From: Channallabes apus
Lineage: Eukaryota > Chordata > Actinopteri > Siluriformes > Clariidae
NCBI GenBank assembly: GCA_030522415.1
Contig: CM060109.1
Coordinates: 2,595,141 to 2,659,140, forward strand
Direction: 5' to 3'
Length of the DNA: 64,000 bases
The notes under the pieces are model-generated. The model had not been told where the DNA came from and ran no database searches. It saw only the letters and a program-made list of their open reading frames with translations. Positions within the stretch are counted from its first letter, which is position 1. Every line of letters begins with the position of its first letter. A program made the translations under genes and the position numbers. Positions 10,508 through 24,092 of this stretch are shown piece after piece.

Positions 10508-11533
10508 CGTCCTGCATCCAGGTGTGTCTGTCTCGGTGTAAAGTGTCCACGTCCTCAGTATGAACCCCGAACACGTGTATATTCCTCAAGATGTCCTTAT
10601 AGTTCAGCACTGACACTGGAGACTCCGTCCGGGACTCAGATGGTTTTTAGTTTATGTGACATTAATGTTATAGTAAATGATTATAACCGGGATTGTTACA
10701 TGAGAAATGGGACGAGGCGGTTTGGGTTCGAGACGCGACGCTCACGATTCAATTTAATGTCCATTACAACACAAAGGTATAAAGTGCAAATGATATTCCT
10801 GAAAACCATAACATAACCATAATAAGAAGAAATAAGAAATGAGTTAAATTCTCAGAGTAAATTATTTAATCAGATGTTAATTACAGAATGTTGTACCCGT
10901 TAAATTAAAACTAGCCAAGTTACAGGAAAGACAAATACTGCTATTGATCAGCAGAGGGCGCAATCACGTTTTCATACAATATGAAGTGAGTAAATTCACC
11001 CTCTGCACTGGTGTCAGGGATTAAAGTGAAAAAAAATCTTCTGACTGAACTTTTTTCAGGCCGAGCCATATTCCTTTAACAAACACTTTATTTAAATAGT
11101 CGAGACCAATAGCGTTAGGGGAGATTAAACCGCTTTAATATTGCCAGTTTGCATATTTTAAAAGCTATTTGTAATCTTTGAAAAAAAAATATACCTTGAC
11201 AAATAATCAACCATCTACCACATATCTTTTCAGTGCATGTTTTTATTTATCTTATAACACCAAACAATGTTTTGTGAAACTCTTAATAATTAACAGAAAA
11301 AAGTAATAGCACCACCATTAAATTCCAAAAAGTGCTTTTTCAGTGCATGTTTTATGTATCTTAAAGAAAACATCTTCGTTTTCAGCTTAGATGACAAATC
11401 GGATTTCCAGTAAGCAGCAATGCCATGTGTGCAAGTAGTAGGCATGTGCATTAGACATAGACAATCTTGAAAGTGCACTCTTGTCTTTGACAACTGATTG
11501 CATTTAATTAACTAGTGGTTGTGAGACTGTGAC
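10508..11533. other. Intergenic stretch between racgap1 and gmppa, no gene seen
   Basis: AT-rich DNA with no exon-like frame. It holds a CTCF-like word (10948-10961) and two occurrences of TTTTCAGTGCATGTTTTA-like sequence near 11228 and 11337, suggesting an old local duplication. Confidence 0.6.
10948..10961 (+). promoter_or_regulatory. CTCF-like core motif
   Basis: TCAGCAGAGGGCGC fits the CTCF core CCASYAGRKGGCRS with one mismatch at the first base. Plus orientation, 450 bp past the racgap1 poly(A) signal. Confidence 0.4.
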
Positions 11534-12770
11534 CAGTGGCGGTTCTACACTGAAGTGCGCCCTGGGCGAGACTCCCTCCCGGCGCCCCCCCACCCCCCAA
11601 AAGTCCAAAAGTTGGGGTAGATCTCAGATAGATCCTTATCGTGCAGAAAAGTGAGAAGCTCAAAGAGGCTCATGGTTTATGATGGCAGTCATGAGACACT
11701 TTATTAATCTAATCTAATCTAAGGGAGGAACAATTAGCTCCTTGGTTAATTTACTGCCTCAAATGATATGCTTTGTCACGTAACAGAGTTATAGCAAATG
11801 GAAAATGTCTTTTAAACTATCTACACATATGTAAATTAAACTGGCTATTTACAGTATACTGTAAATATATTGTAAATATATTGGCTATAGCCAACATTAA
11901 CATAATAAACAATGGAAATAAATAACTGTACTTGCTGCAGTCTTGCTGCAAAGCATCATTTTGTGGTATTTAATAGAAACCATTAGAGTTTCTGTGATGG
12001 TTTGTAAATTAGGCTTTTATTGTGTGTGTGTGTGTTTTTAACAAGGTAAGCATAGCAAGCATCATAAGCAAGAAGGCTAACAAACCTAAGAGTTAACGTT
12101 ATACCACTAATTAACATGATGACATGAATAACTTAATCATACAGAGAGAACATTGTTATATATCTTTATCTTTTATACGTTTCTCCTCATCTTCTTTTGT
12201 TTTTTTGTTTCTAAATTGGGCCCCTGACAGCTTTGGCCTTTTTCTCTCCATCGCTGTGTTTATACTTTATAATCGACGATTCGACAATCAGCAGATTTCC
12301 CCCAACGCTGTCACTCACGACCAGAAGTCAAGACTAAACCAATTCACCTCCACATCATCATCGCTTTTATTATCTATTGTTATTAGCCATTTCACACAAT
12401 TAAATACATGAAAAAAAAGTGCAAATTACTGGTGTGTGTTTATAATATTTTGAATGAAATGTGCGTTATTAGTAAGAAAGTCAGGTAGACATCATTTAGC
12501 CCCCTTCATGTCCGCTTCATTTGGGAGAGGTAAACTGTACTCGCCCCCGCCATCCGCTCTCCTCTCCGCTCAACCCCCCCCCCCCCCCCCCCTCTCCGCT
12601 TCTCAGCTCCTATGCGGCTCAGTCAGGGGCGGCGCGAGCGCAGGTATCACAGATAATAGAAAACCGCTTAGCGGCACAGATTATTATTTTTTACTCCAGG
12701 TTCGTGTGCAGCCCCCCACGTGACATAAAAAAACGGCTGCCCACTTCGCCCTACCCTAAACCCGCCACTG
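11534..12770. mobile_element. hAT-like non-autonomous DNA transposon
   Basis: The element starts CAGTGGCGGTT and ends AACCCGCCACTG, which are short terminal inverted repeats of hAT type. It is flanked by an 8-bp target duplication, ACTGTGAC (11526-11533) and ACTGTGAG (12771-12778), with one mismatch. Eight-base duplications are characteristic of hAT elements. No transposase frame is present in the 1237 bp, so it must have been moved in trans. A long poly-C run lies near its right end (12570-12592). Confidence 0.75.
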
Positions 12771-14203
12771 ACTGTGAGCGACAGGTCATGCTCCGCTATG
12801 AAAGAACATAGACGCACTTTTACATCGCGCACACGGTCGGCCACAGATGTGTGAATCTCCGTTGTGGTTCTTGTGGCAGCAGACAGGGAGCATGTGTACT
12901 GTTAGAGCACGAACCGCAGCATTGTGACGAGCTGCTGACTGATGGCGAACTCGCACTTTGTTTTGCCATTATTGCCATATTGAAGTTTCCTGTGGCATAC
13001 TGTGCAGAGACACCTACCTGGATGTCTGATTTTTTTAGTCCACGAACTAAAAGGCTTGCCATTCTCCCCAATTTCGCTAAGCCAAGCCCATCTCCATTTA
13101 TTTATTTACACTTTTATCAATCTCCGAAACATCGGAGCCTTCCTGCATTAAGTGTGTCCATGCTATCTTAAATATAGTTATACCTCAGCCTGACATGTAG
13201 TTCTTCAAAACTAAACCAAAACCCGGAGTGGATCCATACCGGAGTGATAACAAAACGCTTAGAGTGGAGAGAGGAACGTGCAGTCGCTCCACTCCAGGCT
13301 TTGATCACATCCTCCTCAGCAGGCTGAATACACTGTCTTTCCTTAATTTAACACCCATGTAAGCCGATATATACACAGCATTAAAATAATGAAAAGTGAA
13401 TTTTAAACATTAAGGACAGGCGGAACAGTGTGATTGACGGAAATCCGTCGTAACGACGGAGAACTTTAATCCCTGTGGTGTATGTTTTTATTCAATAAGT
13501 ACACACATTTTCATTTGGCACATTTTATATTTCTTTAACACACACACACACACACACACACCTGATTGTTAGGTTTCATAACAGGCAGTGATCGTCACAT
13601 CTCTCAAATTGTTTTAGAAAAAGTTTCCCAAAAACACACATGAATAATTCATACATTCATAAATGTTCCTCTATCGTGCAGGATTTACATAAATACAGAT
13701 CATTTCAGTCTGTCCTCCGTCTGTCCTCCGTCTGTCCTCAGTCTGTCCTCCGTCTGTCCTCTTACGGTTACGATCTGTGACATTACAGAGACTCGATGAC
13801 GTCAGGTGACTCTGTGCTTCAGGACTTTAATATAAACCTCTGCGTTTATCATCTTCACACTCCAGTGACTTAACGTTAATCCAGGTAACATTTGGGTCCT
13901 GCAGTCAAAATACTCTGTTTTCATTTAATACTTTATTTTAGAGCTTTACTTTCATAAAATAACAACTAGGGGCTAAATATACTAAACACTAGCTAAATAT
14001 AAGGCAATAAACAAGAGAGCTGAAATTTGTTAACTGACAGACGGCTAATTAACTCGTCAGTTCGCTCGTTATGTGCAAAATAAAGTACCAGATAAGTCGG
14101 AGTTACTTTACAGAATTATATTTAAATGACCATGACACAGCAGGGGTGCCAATATTTTAAGCACACACTGCGATACACCGCGTGATGTTAATGTCGTCTG
14201 CTG
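12771..14203. other. Intergenic / gmppa 3' side
   Basis: No confident gene. A 106-codon plus frame starting at 12851 shows no known domain. A CA run lies at 13541-13561 and a 17-base hairpin, TCCGTCGT and ACGACGGA around one base, near 13445. Minus-strand AATAAA words (for example at 13932-13937) could end the gmppa transcript. Confidence 0.5.
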
Positions 14204-14912
14204 TCACAGGATGATCTGGTTTTTGAAACTGCGGTTGAGGTCTTTGTGCGGCAGCACGATGGAGTTGAGGATGATCACTTCAGACGGGATCGTCACGTTA
14301 CAGCCTGAGGACACACAACAGGGGTTAAACTACAAGCACGCACACACACGCACACACACACACACACACCTACACGACAACTACAGAAACACATATATAC
14401 ATGAAAACTACAGGTAAAACAAACTACAAACAAAAACCCTAATCACAGTCAAAACTACAAATATGACCACAAACTACAGGTGAAGGATAAATATGGAGAG
14501 AATTACAGACGAGCAGATAAAACTACAGATAAAAACAAACCACAGATAAAACTGCAGAAAATTACAAAAGACTAAATAGAAATAAAACTACAGACCAAAG
14601 ATAAACTACAGATCTATCAATATATCTACAGATAAAACTAGACAAAAGTGCAAAATGAACCACAAACTACAGATAAAAGTCCAAACTATTCATAACAGAT
14701 CCAATACAAACTACTGATAAACTACAGAATAAATGAAGTAAAGACAAAACTACAAGTGAAAACTACAAATAAAAACAAACTACTAAACTACTGACCTACA
14801 AATCAAAAAATCTACCAATAAAACAAACTACAGACAGTAGGAGATTTAAAAAAACGCAAAAAAATTAAGAAATGTCATAAAATCTGTAAAATTAAATAAA
14901 TGATGATGAAGG

Positions 14913-14971
<59 letters not shown>

Positions 14972-15214
14972 GTCGTACCGAGGATGGTGATGGACGGTGT
15001 CAGTTTTCCGTCTCTGAACAGAGTCTCGCTGTCGATTTTGGCGTACGGGTCGTTAGGGTTCGGGTCACTCGGGGTTCCCTCCACTCTCGCCCACTTCCCG
15101 ATGGTGCTGTCCCACCCGATTATACTGTTTAACACACAGCTGTGGTCCTGCAGGCACACACACACACGCACGCACGCACACATGCACGCACACACACAAT
15201 GTGTTTTTTTGTTG

Positions 15215-15261
<47 letters not shown>

Positions 15262-17703
15262 GTTTTTTTGTTGTTACACACACACACACACACACACACA
15301 GTGTTCTGTAGTAAAAGATGAACACTGACAAATATGTAAAAAAAATTAAAAGCCTTTAAGGTGGAAAAACTAAAATATTAATGAATAATTTTAATAACAT
15401 TTCTATATAAGGACACGTTACATGATGTACAGGTTCACTAACAAACTCCACATGCTAACAAAATGTGTTACATAAAAATCTCTCACCTTTATATCTAAGA
15501 ACGTTTTTGTGTGTATAAAGTTTTAACAGACGATTTCAATCAGTTTGTAAATAAAAAAAATTGTGAAAACTATTTCTATGATAATAACAGGACAGTGTAT
15601 TGTGAAATTCTTTATCATTATATCATATTACATCATATATTTATTATATTATATTATATTACATTACGTTATATTATATTACGTTACGTTATATTATATT
15701 ATATTGTTATATTATATTATATATTTTATTATTCATTCATTCATTCATTCATTTTCTATACCGCTTAATCCTGTGTTCAGGGTCGCGGGGGACCTGGAGC
15801 CTATCCCAGGAGACTTCGGGCACTAGGCGGGGTACACCCTGGACAGGGTGCCAATCCATCGCAGGGCACACACACACACACACACTCACACTTCCAATCA
15901 CACACTATGGTCAATTTAGGAACGCCAATTAGCCTAACCTGCATATCTTTGGACTGTGGGAGGAAACCGGAGTACCCGGAGGAAACCCACCAAGCACGGG
16001 GAGAACATGCAAACTCCATGCACACAGAGACGGGAATCGAGCCTGGCCGGGGGAATCGAACCCAGACCCTGGAGGTGCAAGGCGACAGTGCTAACCACTA
16101 CACCACCTATATTTTATACTATATTACATTATATTATATAATATATCTCCTAAGCCCTAATGCACGCGTGTCCACACTGCACGTAGGAACATAGAAAGCA
16201 TGAAAGCAGTGAGATGCCTGTAAGGTGGCTCCATGGAGGATGATGGACTCTCTGACTCGAACCCCGGCCCCGATCGTCACTCCGGTGCCTATCGACACGT
16301 TTGGACCCAACTGTGGAAATAAAACATCATCAGTTCCATTTCCTTTGGATTCTCTCATTACAGACACGAATCACTGACATGATGTTACTGAGCAGAGCCC
16401 TCGCGTGCAGAGTCACGTGCAGAGTCAGGTGTAGAGTCACGTGCAGAGTCACGTGTACAGTCACGTGTAGAGTCACGTGCAGAGTCACGTGCAGAGTCAC
16501 GTGCAGAGTCACGTGTAGAGTCACGTGCAGAGTCACGTGTAGAGTCACGTGTAGAGTCGCGTGCAGAGTCGCGTGCAGAGTCACGTGTAGAGTCACGTGT
16601 AGAGTCACATGCAGAGTCACGTGTACAGTCACGTGCAGAGTCACGTGTACAGTCACGTGTAGAGTCACATGCAGAGTCACGTGTACAGTCACGTGCAGAG
16701 TCACGTGTACAGTCACGTGTAGAGTCACGTGCAGAGTCACGTGTACAGTCACGTGCAGAGTCACGTGCAGAGTCACGTGCAGAGTCAGGTGTAGAGTCAG
16801 GTGCAGAGTCGCGTGTAGAGTCAGGTGTAGAATCACGTGTACAGTCGCGTGCAGAGTCGCGTGCAGAGTCGCGTGCAGAGTCAGGTGCAGAGTCGCGTGT
16901 AGAGTCGCGTGTCGAGTCAGGTGTAGAGTCACATGCAGAGTCACGTGCAGAGTCGCGTGTAGAGTCAGGTGTAGAATCACGTGTACAGTCGCGTGCAGAG
17001 TCGCGTGCAGAGTCGCGTGCAGAGTCGCGTGTCGAGTCAGGTGTACAGTCACGTGTAGAGTCACGTGCAGAGTCGCGTGCAGAGTCACGTGTAGAGTCAC
17101 ATGCAGAGTCGCGTGCAGAGTCACGTGTACAGTCACATGCAGAGTCACGTGTAGAGTCACGTGTAGAGTCGCGTGCAGAGTCGCGTGCAGAGTCACGTGT
17201 AGAGTCGCGTGTAGAGTCGCGTGCAGAGTCGCGTTAGTATGGTGTACTTATTATGGAAAACATTGGCTTCATTTTTTTAATTATTATTATTTTTTTATTC
17301 GTTGTTGACAAAAAAGGTTTAAAGACAGTGACCAGGGCTTATTATAATAATGAAATATTCAGTCATGTGACTAGCACTAGGGTTATAGTATGTAAGTACT
17401 CGTTCAGGTGACCATGACTCATTATAATTTATACATATACAGTCACATGACATTTATAATATTTAAGCACTCATGTGTCGTGTGTCCAGAGCCCACAGGA
17501 GGGTGTACTTTCTTTTCCCCATGACTGTAACACTAATTACACCTCTGGGTCTAGACGAGTGATGAGTGTGTGTACAGCAGGGACTCACCACAGCCGTGGG
17601 GTCGATGTTAGCTGTCGGGTGGACGTAAACATTTCCTAAAAATCAGACACATCTGCATTAACACATATTCTGGTGCTGGTGTTCCAACCTGCATTAATAT
17701 ATA

Positions 17704-17746
<43 letters not shown>

Positions 17747-18530
17747 CCAGCAGTTAGAACACTTACCGATTATTTTGGGTCCCCCTTCGTTACTGGTGGC
17801 CAGTCTCTCAGGGTGGGTCTTATGGTACTGGTTTAGATACAGACGACTGGCGTAAATCGCTGATCTGAAGAAGCAGACACACAAAATCCTCGAGGTTAAG
17901 ACAGAAATCTAAGAGAAACAAGGAGCACTTACAGCGCCCTCTGCTGGATAGGAACATTTGCTTGTCTTTAATTAGGGCCCAAACAATCAGCCCAATGACA
18001 TCATAGCTCTGATAGTGTCCATGTCATCGTGTTTGAGGGTTTTTGTCTTAACGTGCTCAAAAAGTCATGAAAATCTGCACACATGCTGCAATCTGCTGCC
18101 ATTAGGGCAGCTGGGCGTGGCTCAGGGTGTGGCTCGGGGGCGTGGCTCGGGGCCTTCACACGAGATTTCGCTACATAGTTCATACACACCTGCATGTATA
18201 CGTGTAAAACTCACTGAGATCTCCTCGAGCTGAACAACTTCTGCTGTGGGCGTCGAGACTCAACAGGAAGTCAGTTAATTTTGGGTTGTTTGCAAAACAC
18301 ACCTGATGGAATCTGATCTTCTCCTCTTAGGATCGTATCATTTACACCATCACCACCAAACTGGGTCGATATTCTCTCAGGACGTCGAGGACACACACAC
18401 ACACACACACACACACTGCGCAGGGGTTCTTCATTTCTCAAACAGTTCAGCTGTGGCGAGGCCGTAAACTTATGACCAACAGTGGCAAATAACTTCCTTC
18501 TATAGTTGTAGAAGTTACACTGTATATGTC

Positions 18531-18562
<32 letters not shown>

Positions 18563-19070
18563 GGTCTCACCCTGCAGATTTAATCTGACTCCAGAACCGG
18601 TCGGTTTTGTACACGTAGAGTTTCTCCTGAGCCGCCAGAGCCGTGAAGATGTCCTGCTCCAGACGGATCACCTCGGCTCTCTGCCAGCCGTTACACTGCT
18701 CATCTCTGCAACAAACGTTTACACACACAACACACACACAACACACACACAACACACACACACACAACACACACACCTGTTACTCTACAAAAGGCAAAAG
18801 ACAAAAAGTGAAGCGTGCTGTAAATCCTGCGGTGAAGCTTGGTCAGATACTCCACTGACTGTAGGGTGCCATTACTTTTGTCCTTATTGGCCATCTAATC
18901 TAATATAGGGAGGAGTTTTGGAAGGGGGAGGAGTTTAACAGCTGGATGCAGTTATTGCAAGCGTTAATTTACTTTAGGATCAGAAGCTGAACTTCAACAG
19001 AAGAAAACCTCAAGAGCAGAAGGTTTCATTTATGAAGAAAATTCTGAAATCAACACAGGGTTCACAAATT

Positions 19071-19108
<38 letters not shown>

Positions 19109-20470
19109 AGATGATTAATTCAGTAATGATGAAAATCCTCTATTAACTTGTCGAGCCCACGGACTCTAAGTAGGACATGTGAGTAAGAGGTGGAGGTAAT
19201 TAGTGGAGGTCCAGACTGTCCCCTCCAGCTGAGAGGAAACTGGTTCTGATGGTCAGGAACCACCAAGGCACAGTGCTGAAATGGACTAGAACACCAGTGT
19301 CACCTCCTCCAGTCAAACCAGTTTCAGAAATCCTGGTTTTGCTCCAAAAATGCAGAACCTTCGAGTTCAGCTAAAGTTTACAGCTGACCATGTGGACAAA
19401 TACAAAGCCTTCTGGAGGAACGTTCTGGCCAGAGGTGTGTTTGGAGGAGTGAAGGACTGATGACCAAGTACACAGCAGCAGGTGTGAAGCATGGTGGTGG
19501 TGGCAGCATTACACTCTGGAACACACACACACATCAGTCTGTGGAGCCGGAAGAGCGAATTGTGATTCGTTATTTCCGACACTTCCGGCTGTGTCTCTCT
19601 TTCAAAGGTGCATCTACACTGTTACTAAAAAAACGTCCTGAGAGACAGACAGGTGTCCGTTATTGGACCGGTTACAAACCGCACGCGATGTCTGGACACT
19701 CTGGTGTTACTAAAACGTCTCTCCTCCGCGCGTGTCTCTGCTTGAAGGCCGTTTCCTCTCTACTCCTACCCAGTTAGGACAACTTCAAAGAATCTCGATA
19801 AATAACTCCTACTCCTAAAAGTAGGACCAAAAGTGCGTCCTACTCTGAGGCGTGCAGTAAACACGGACTCAGAGCCTAAAATAAATGGAACCGTGTGGTT
19901 TAAACTCCTGAGGTTGTTCTTCTGTAAAACATCAGTTCAAGACAATCAAAGGAAGATCAACTTCTGCCCCGTTCCAATACTTCTGCTCAACTCAACATCC
20001 ACTGACATGCTGTAAGTAACTCGTCTAGATAACGATCAGGAAATGAAAACTAAAACTCTGATCTATCGTCTCATGTTCATCATCCTCTCATCTCGAGCAT
20101 CAAAGCGTACTGAGGACACACACACACACACACACACACAGTAGGCGTGACTTACCCCTCATAGGGAAACCTGACGGTGGAAAACATCAGACAAAAGGAC
20201 GAAAAGAAAATATAGAGACGGGATAAATGAAAAGCGGAAGGAATGAAATGATGGAGGAATGAGGGTTACAGAGTGTGTGTGTGTGTGTGCGTGTGTGTGT
20301 GTGAGGGGGCGGAGTCTCGCTCACAGCGTCATGTCCTGCTGGTTCTTGTGAAACACGTCTCCGATGTGCCTGAAGATCTCCGGGGTGAAGAGGTAAATCC
20401 CACAGTTGATGACGTCACTGACGAACGTGCTCGGCTTCTCCACGTAGTGCAGCACCTGCAGGCAGAGGAA

Positions 20471-20505
<35 letters not shown>

Positions 20506-20628
20506 ACAGTATCACATCAGTCACTGTCAGTGGTGTGTACATCACACTGTACGTTACCTCATTGGTGTGTTCGTTCTCTACAATGCAGCCGTAGTTCAGT
20601 GACTGTTTCCTGTTAGCCTGTGGGCCGG

Positions 20629-20673
<45 letters not shown>

Positions 20674-20772
20674 AAGTTACATTCAGCCTATATTGTGTGT
20701 GTGTGTGTGTGTGAGAGAGACTCAGCTGTCCAGTTACTCTTAAGCCAGTGGAAATGCCTGGTGTCTCTGTGT

Positions 20773-20814
<42 letters not shown>

Positions 20815-21287
20815 ATGACCGTGCTGGCGAGGATGATGAAGCTGCGAGCGTCCCCGTGCTCCTTCTGGAAGCGCAGCATGTCCTCCAGGGGGAACTCTGA
20901 GCAGACGTCTGCGTTCAGGACGAAGAACTCGTGAGGCGACCCGGACAGGATCTGATCTCTGAAGTGGTAGATCCCTCCTCCGGTCCCCAGGGCGGCGTAC
21001 TCCTGCAGGTACCTCCACACACACACACACACCGTTACACACAGCGCCAGGACGTCTCACGGCGACACGCCCGTCCTCACCGTCTCTCCTTCATCTCCAT
21101 TTCTACATCCAACATTATCATTTATATTTCTCTCTTTTTACTAAATACTTTTTCATTTCTTCTCTTTTTCTCTCAAACTTTCTCTTTAATCCGTTTCTTC
21201 TTTTGCAGATTTTCTTCCTGCATTTTTGCTTCTACTTATGATTGGACAATGTGTCCCCCCCCACGTCCCCCCCCATGTCCCCCCTCC

Positions 21288-21320
<33 letters not shown>

Positions 21321-21375
21321 GTATGTAACACCAGCTGAGCAGATACACGTATAGGATCCACAGATCCTATGTTTT

Positions 21376-21425
<50 letters not shown>

Positions 21426-21566
21426 GACCTCACAGGGATTTTAAACTCCTGCTGTGCTGAGGATAAGAAGCGGTTCAGCTCCTCGTTCGGCTGATAAAAC
21501 CCGATCAGTAAGATCTCCTTCATGTTCGGCACCTGTTCATTAAACCAGAAACAAACTCTTAATCCT

Positions 21567-21614
<48 letters not shown>

Positions 21615-21921
21615 CTGTTAAATAAAGACTGAGTGAGGACAAATGGGGAGATGGAGGAGCGGATTAAACTAGTGTGAGGAAGAGGAGGAGGAAGAGGAAG
21701 ATGAGGAGGAGCAGGAAGAGGAAGAGGAGGAGGAAGAGGAAGATGAGGAGGAGGAGGAGCAGGAAGAGGAGGAGGAAGAGGAGGAAGAGGAGGAGGAAGA
21801 GGAGGAAGAGGAGGAGGACCTTAGCGCAGGCCTCGATGTGGTGCTGCAGCATGGGAACTCCTGCCACAGGGAACAGCGGTTTGGGAACCTCGAAGGAGAG
21901 CGGGCGGAACCGCGTACCTGT

Positions 21922-21968
<47 letters not shown>

Positions 21969-24057
21969 CAAACAGATCAATTAGATCATCATTAAACAAT
22001 GATTTTATTTATTAAGGGGGAAAAAAAAGTTGTCCAAGCCTACCTGACCCTGTGTGATAAAGTAATTGCCCCCTTGCTAAACCATGAATAAACTGTGATT
22101 TTTACACTGGCCACACCCACAGTCTGATTACTGCCAGGCCGGTGGAATCAAGAAATCACTTAAATAAAACCTGTCTGATAAACTGAAGAACGTGGAAAGA
22201 TCTTACACACACAAGAACAGATGAGAAACAGAGTTACTGACGTGTCTCAGTGTGTAAAGGGTTACAGAGACGAGTCTGAGGCCACAGTGAGACACGTTAT
22301 ACACACATGGAGAAAACCCGGGACAGCGGTGAACCTTCACAGGAGGACATTACTCCACTAGTTCCCACGACGACGCCTCATCCAGGAGCTCAGGAAAGAA
22401 CCCAGATCATCTAAAGACCTGCAGGACTCACTCGCCTCAGTCAGGGTCAGAGGTCACGATTCAACAATAAGAAAGAGACTGGGGACAAAAATGACGTCCA
22501 TGGGGGAGTTCAGACGTGAAAGACACTGCTGACCAAAAAGAACACAAAGGCTCGTCTCACATTTGCTGAAAAACATCTTGACTTTTGGACAAATACTCTG
22601 TGGACTGATGAGACAAACGATTTGGAAGGTGTGTGTCCCGTTACATCTGGTGTTAAAAGTGTTTCATAAAGAGGACACCAGACAACAGTTAGACACGGGC
22701 AGTAGTGTGATGGTCTGTGCAGCTTCAGGACCTGGACGACTCGTCATTACTGATGGACCATGAACTCTGAGCTCCACCTGAAAATCCTGAAGACGAACGT
22801 CGGCCATCAGGTCGTGACCTCGAGCTCAAGCGACTCGGGTTCTGCAGCAGGACGATAAACCCGACACACACCAGCAAGTCCACCAATGAATGGCTCAAAA
22901 ATACAAAAATGAACGTTTTGGATCGGCCTAGTCAAAGTCCAGACTTAAACCTGAAGAGATCCTTAAGCAGGACATTAGAGCAGGACAGTAGAGCGGGACA
23001 TTAGAGCGGGACATTAGAGCGGGACATTAGAGCGGGACAGTAGAGCGGGACAGTAGAGCGGGACAGTAGAGCGGGACATTAGAGCGGGACAGTAGAGCGG
23101 GACAGTAGAGCGGGACATTAGAGCGGGACATTAGAGCGGGACATTAGAGCGGGACAGTAGAGCGGGACAGTAGAGCGGGACATTAGAGCGGGACAGTAGA
23201 GCGGGACAGTAGAGCGGGACATTAGAGCGGGACAGTAGAGCGGGACATTAGAGCGGGACAGTAGAGCGGGACAGTAGAGCGGGACATTAGAGCGGGACAG
23301 TAGAGCGGGACATTAGAGCGGGACAGTAGAGCGGGACATTAGAGCGGGACAGTAGAGCGGGACATTAGAGCGGGACAGTAGAGCGGGACAGTAGAGCGGG
23401 ACATTAGAGCGGGACAGTAGAGCGGGACAGTAGAGCGGGACATTAGAGCGGGACAGTAGAGCGGGACATTAGAGCGGGACAGTAGAGCGGGACATTAGAG
23501 CGGGACATTAGAGCGGGACAGTAGAGCGGGACAGTAGAGCGGGACAGTAGAGCGGGACGTAATTCCTCCAGAGGGACGTGAAAGACTCGGTGACCGTCAT
23601 CACAAACACCTGGGGCACAACCAGATATTACGGTTAGGGGGGGGCAATTACTTTTTCACACGGGGCCAGGTAAGACTGGACAACTTTTTGTCGCTTAATA
23701 AATGACATCATCAGGTTATCTGTGTGTAATATAAACACCTGATCTGGATTATTTAGGAGATTATATTTATTTATTTATTTATTTACCAGGAAGGGGGCAA
23801 ATACTTTTTCACAGCACTGTATATTCAGCTCTATTTCTAGCAGGTTGAAGTGAAATGCATAAACACACATTCAAAGCTTGTGTGTGTATTTATTATGAAT
23901 TATATTATTTATTATCTTATGATTAAAACTGTAATGTATTTTATAATTATCTTTCAGTTTATTTCCTATTTTCTCTATAAGAATAAATAACACACACAGA
24001 GTATAATCACTTCCTCTTATACAGTAAGTGTACAATCCTCACTTATCCCTGAGCTTT

Positions 24058-24092
<35 letters not shown>

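Noticed and set aside
12851..13171. 106-codon frame as a gene
   Set aside because: No splice context, no domain, and it lies between a hAT element and the gmppa 3' side; short open frames of this size are expected by chance.
16301..17308. 335- and 288-codon frames of CRVTCRV and TLHVTLH type
   Set aside because: A 12-bp stop-free minisatellite gives open frames on both strands; it lies between two proven gmppa exons.
22967..23558. CRISPR-like regular direct repeats
   Set aside because: Units are contiguous 13-bp repeats without unique spacers, in a vertebrate genome within a dead transposon; the same holds for the 28-bp array at 56.6 kb.
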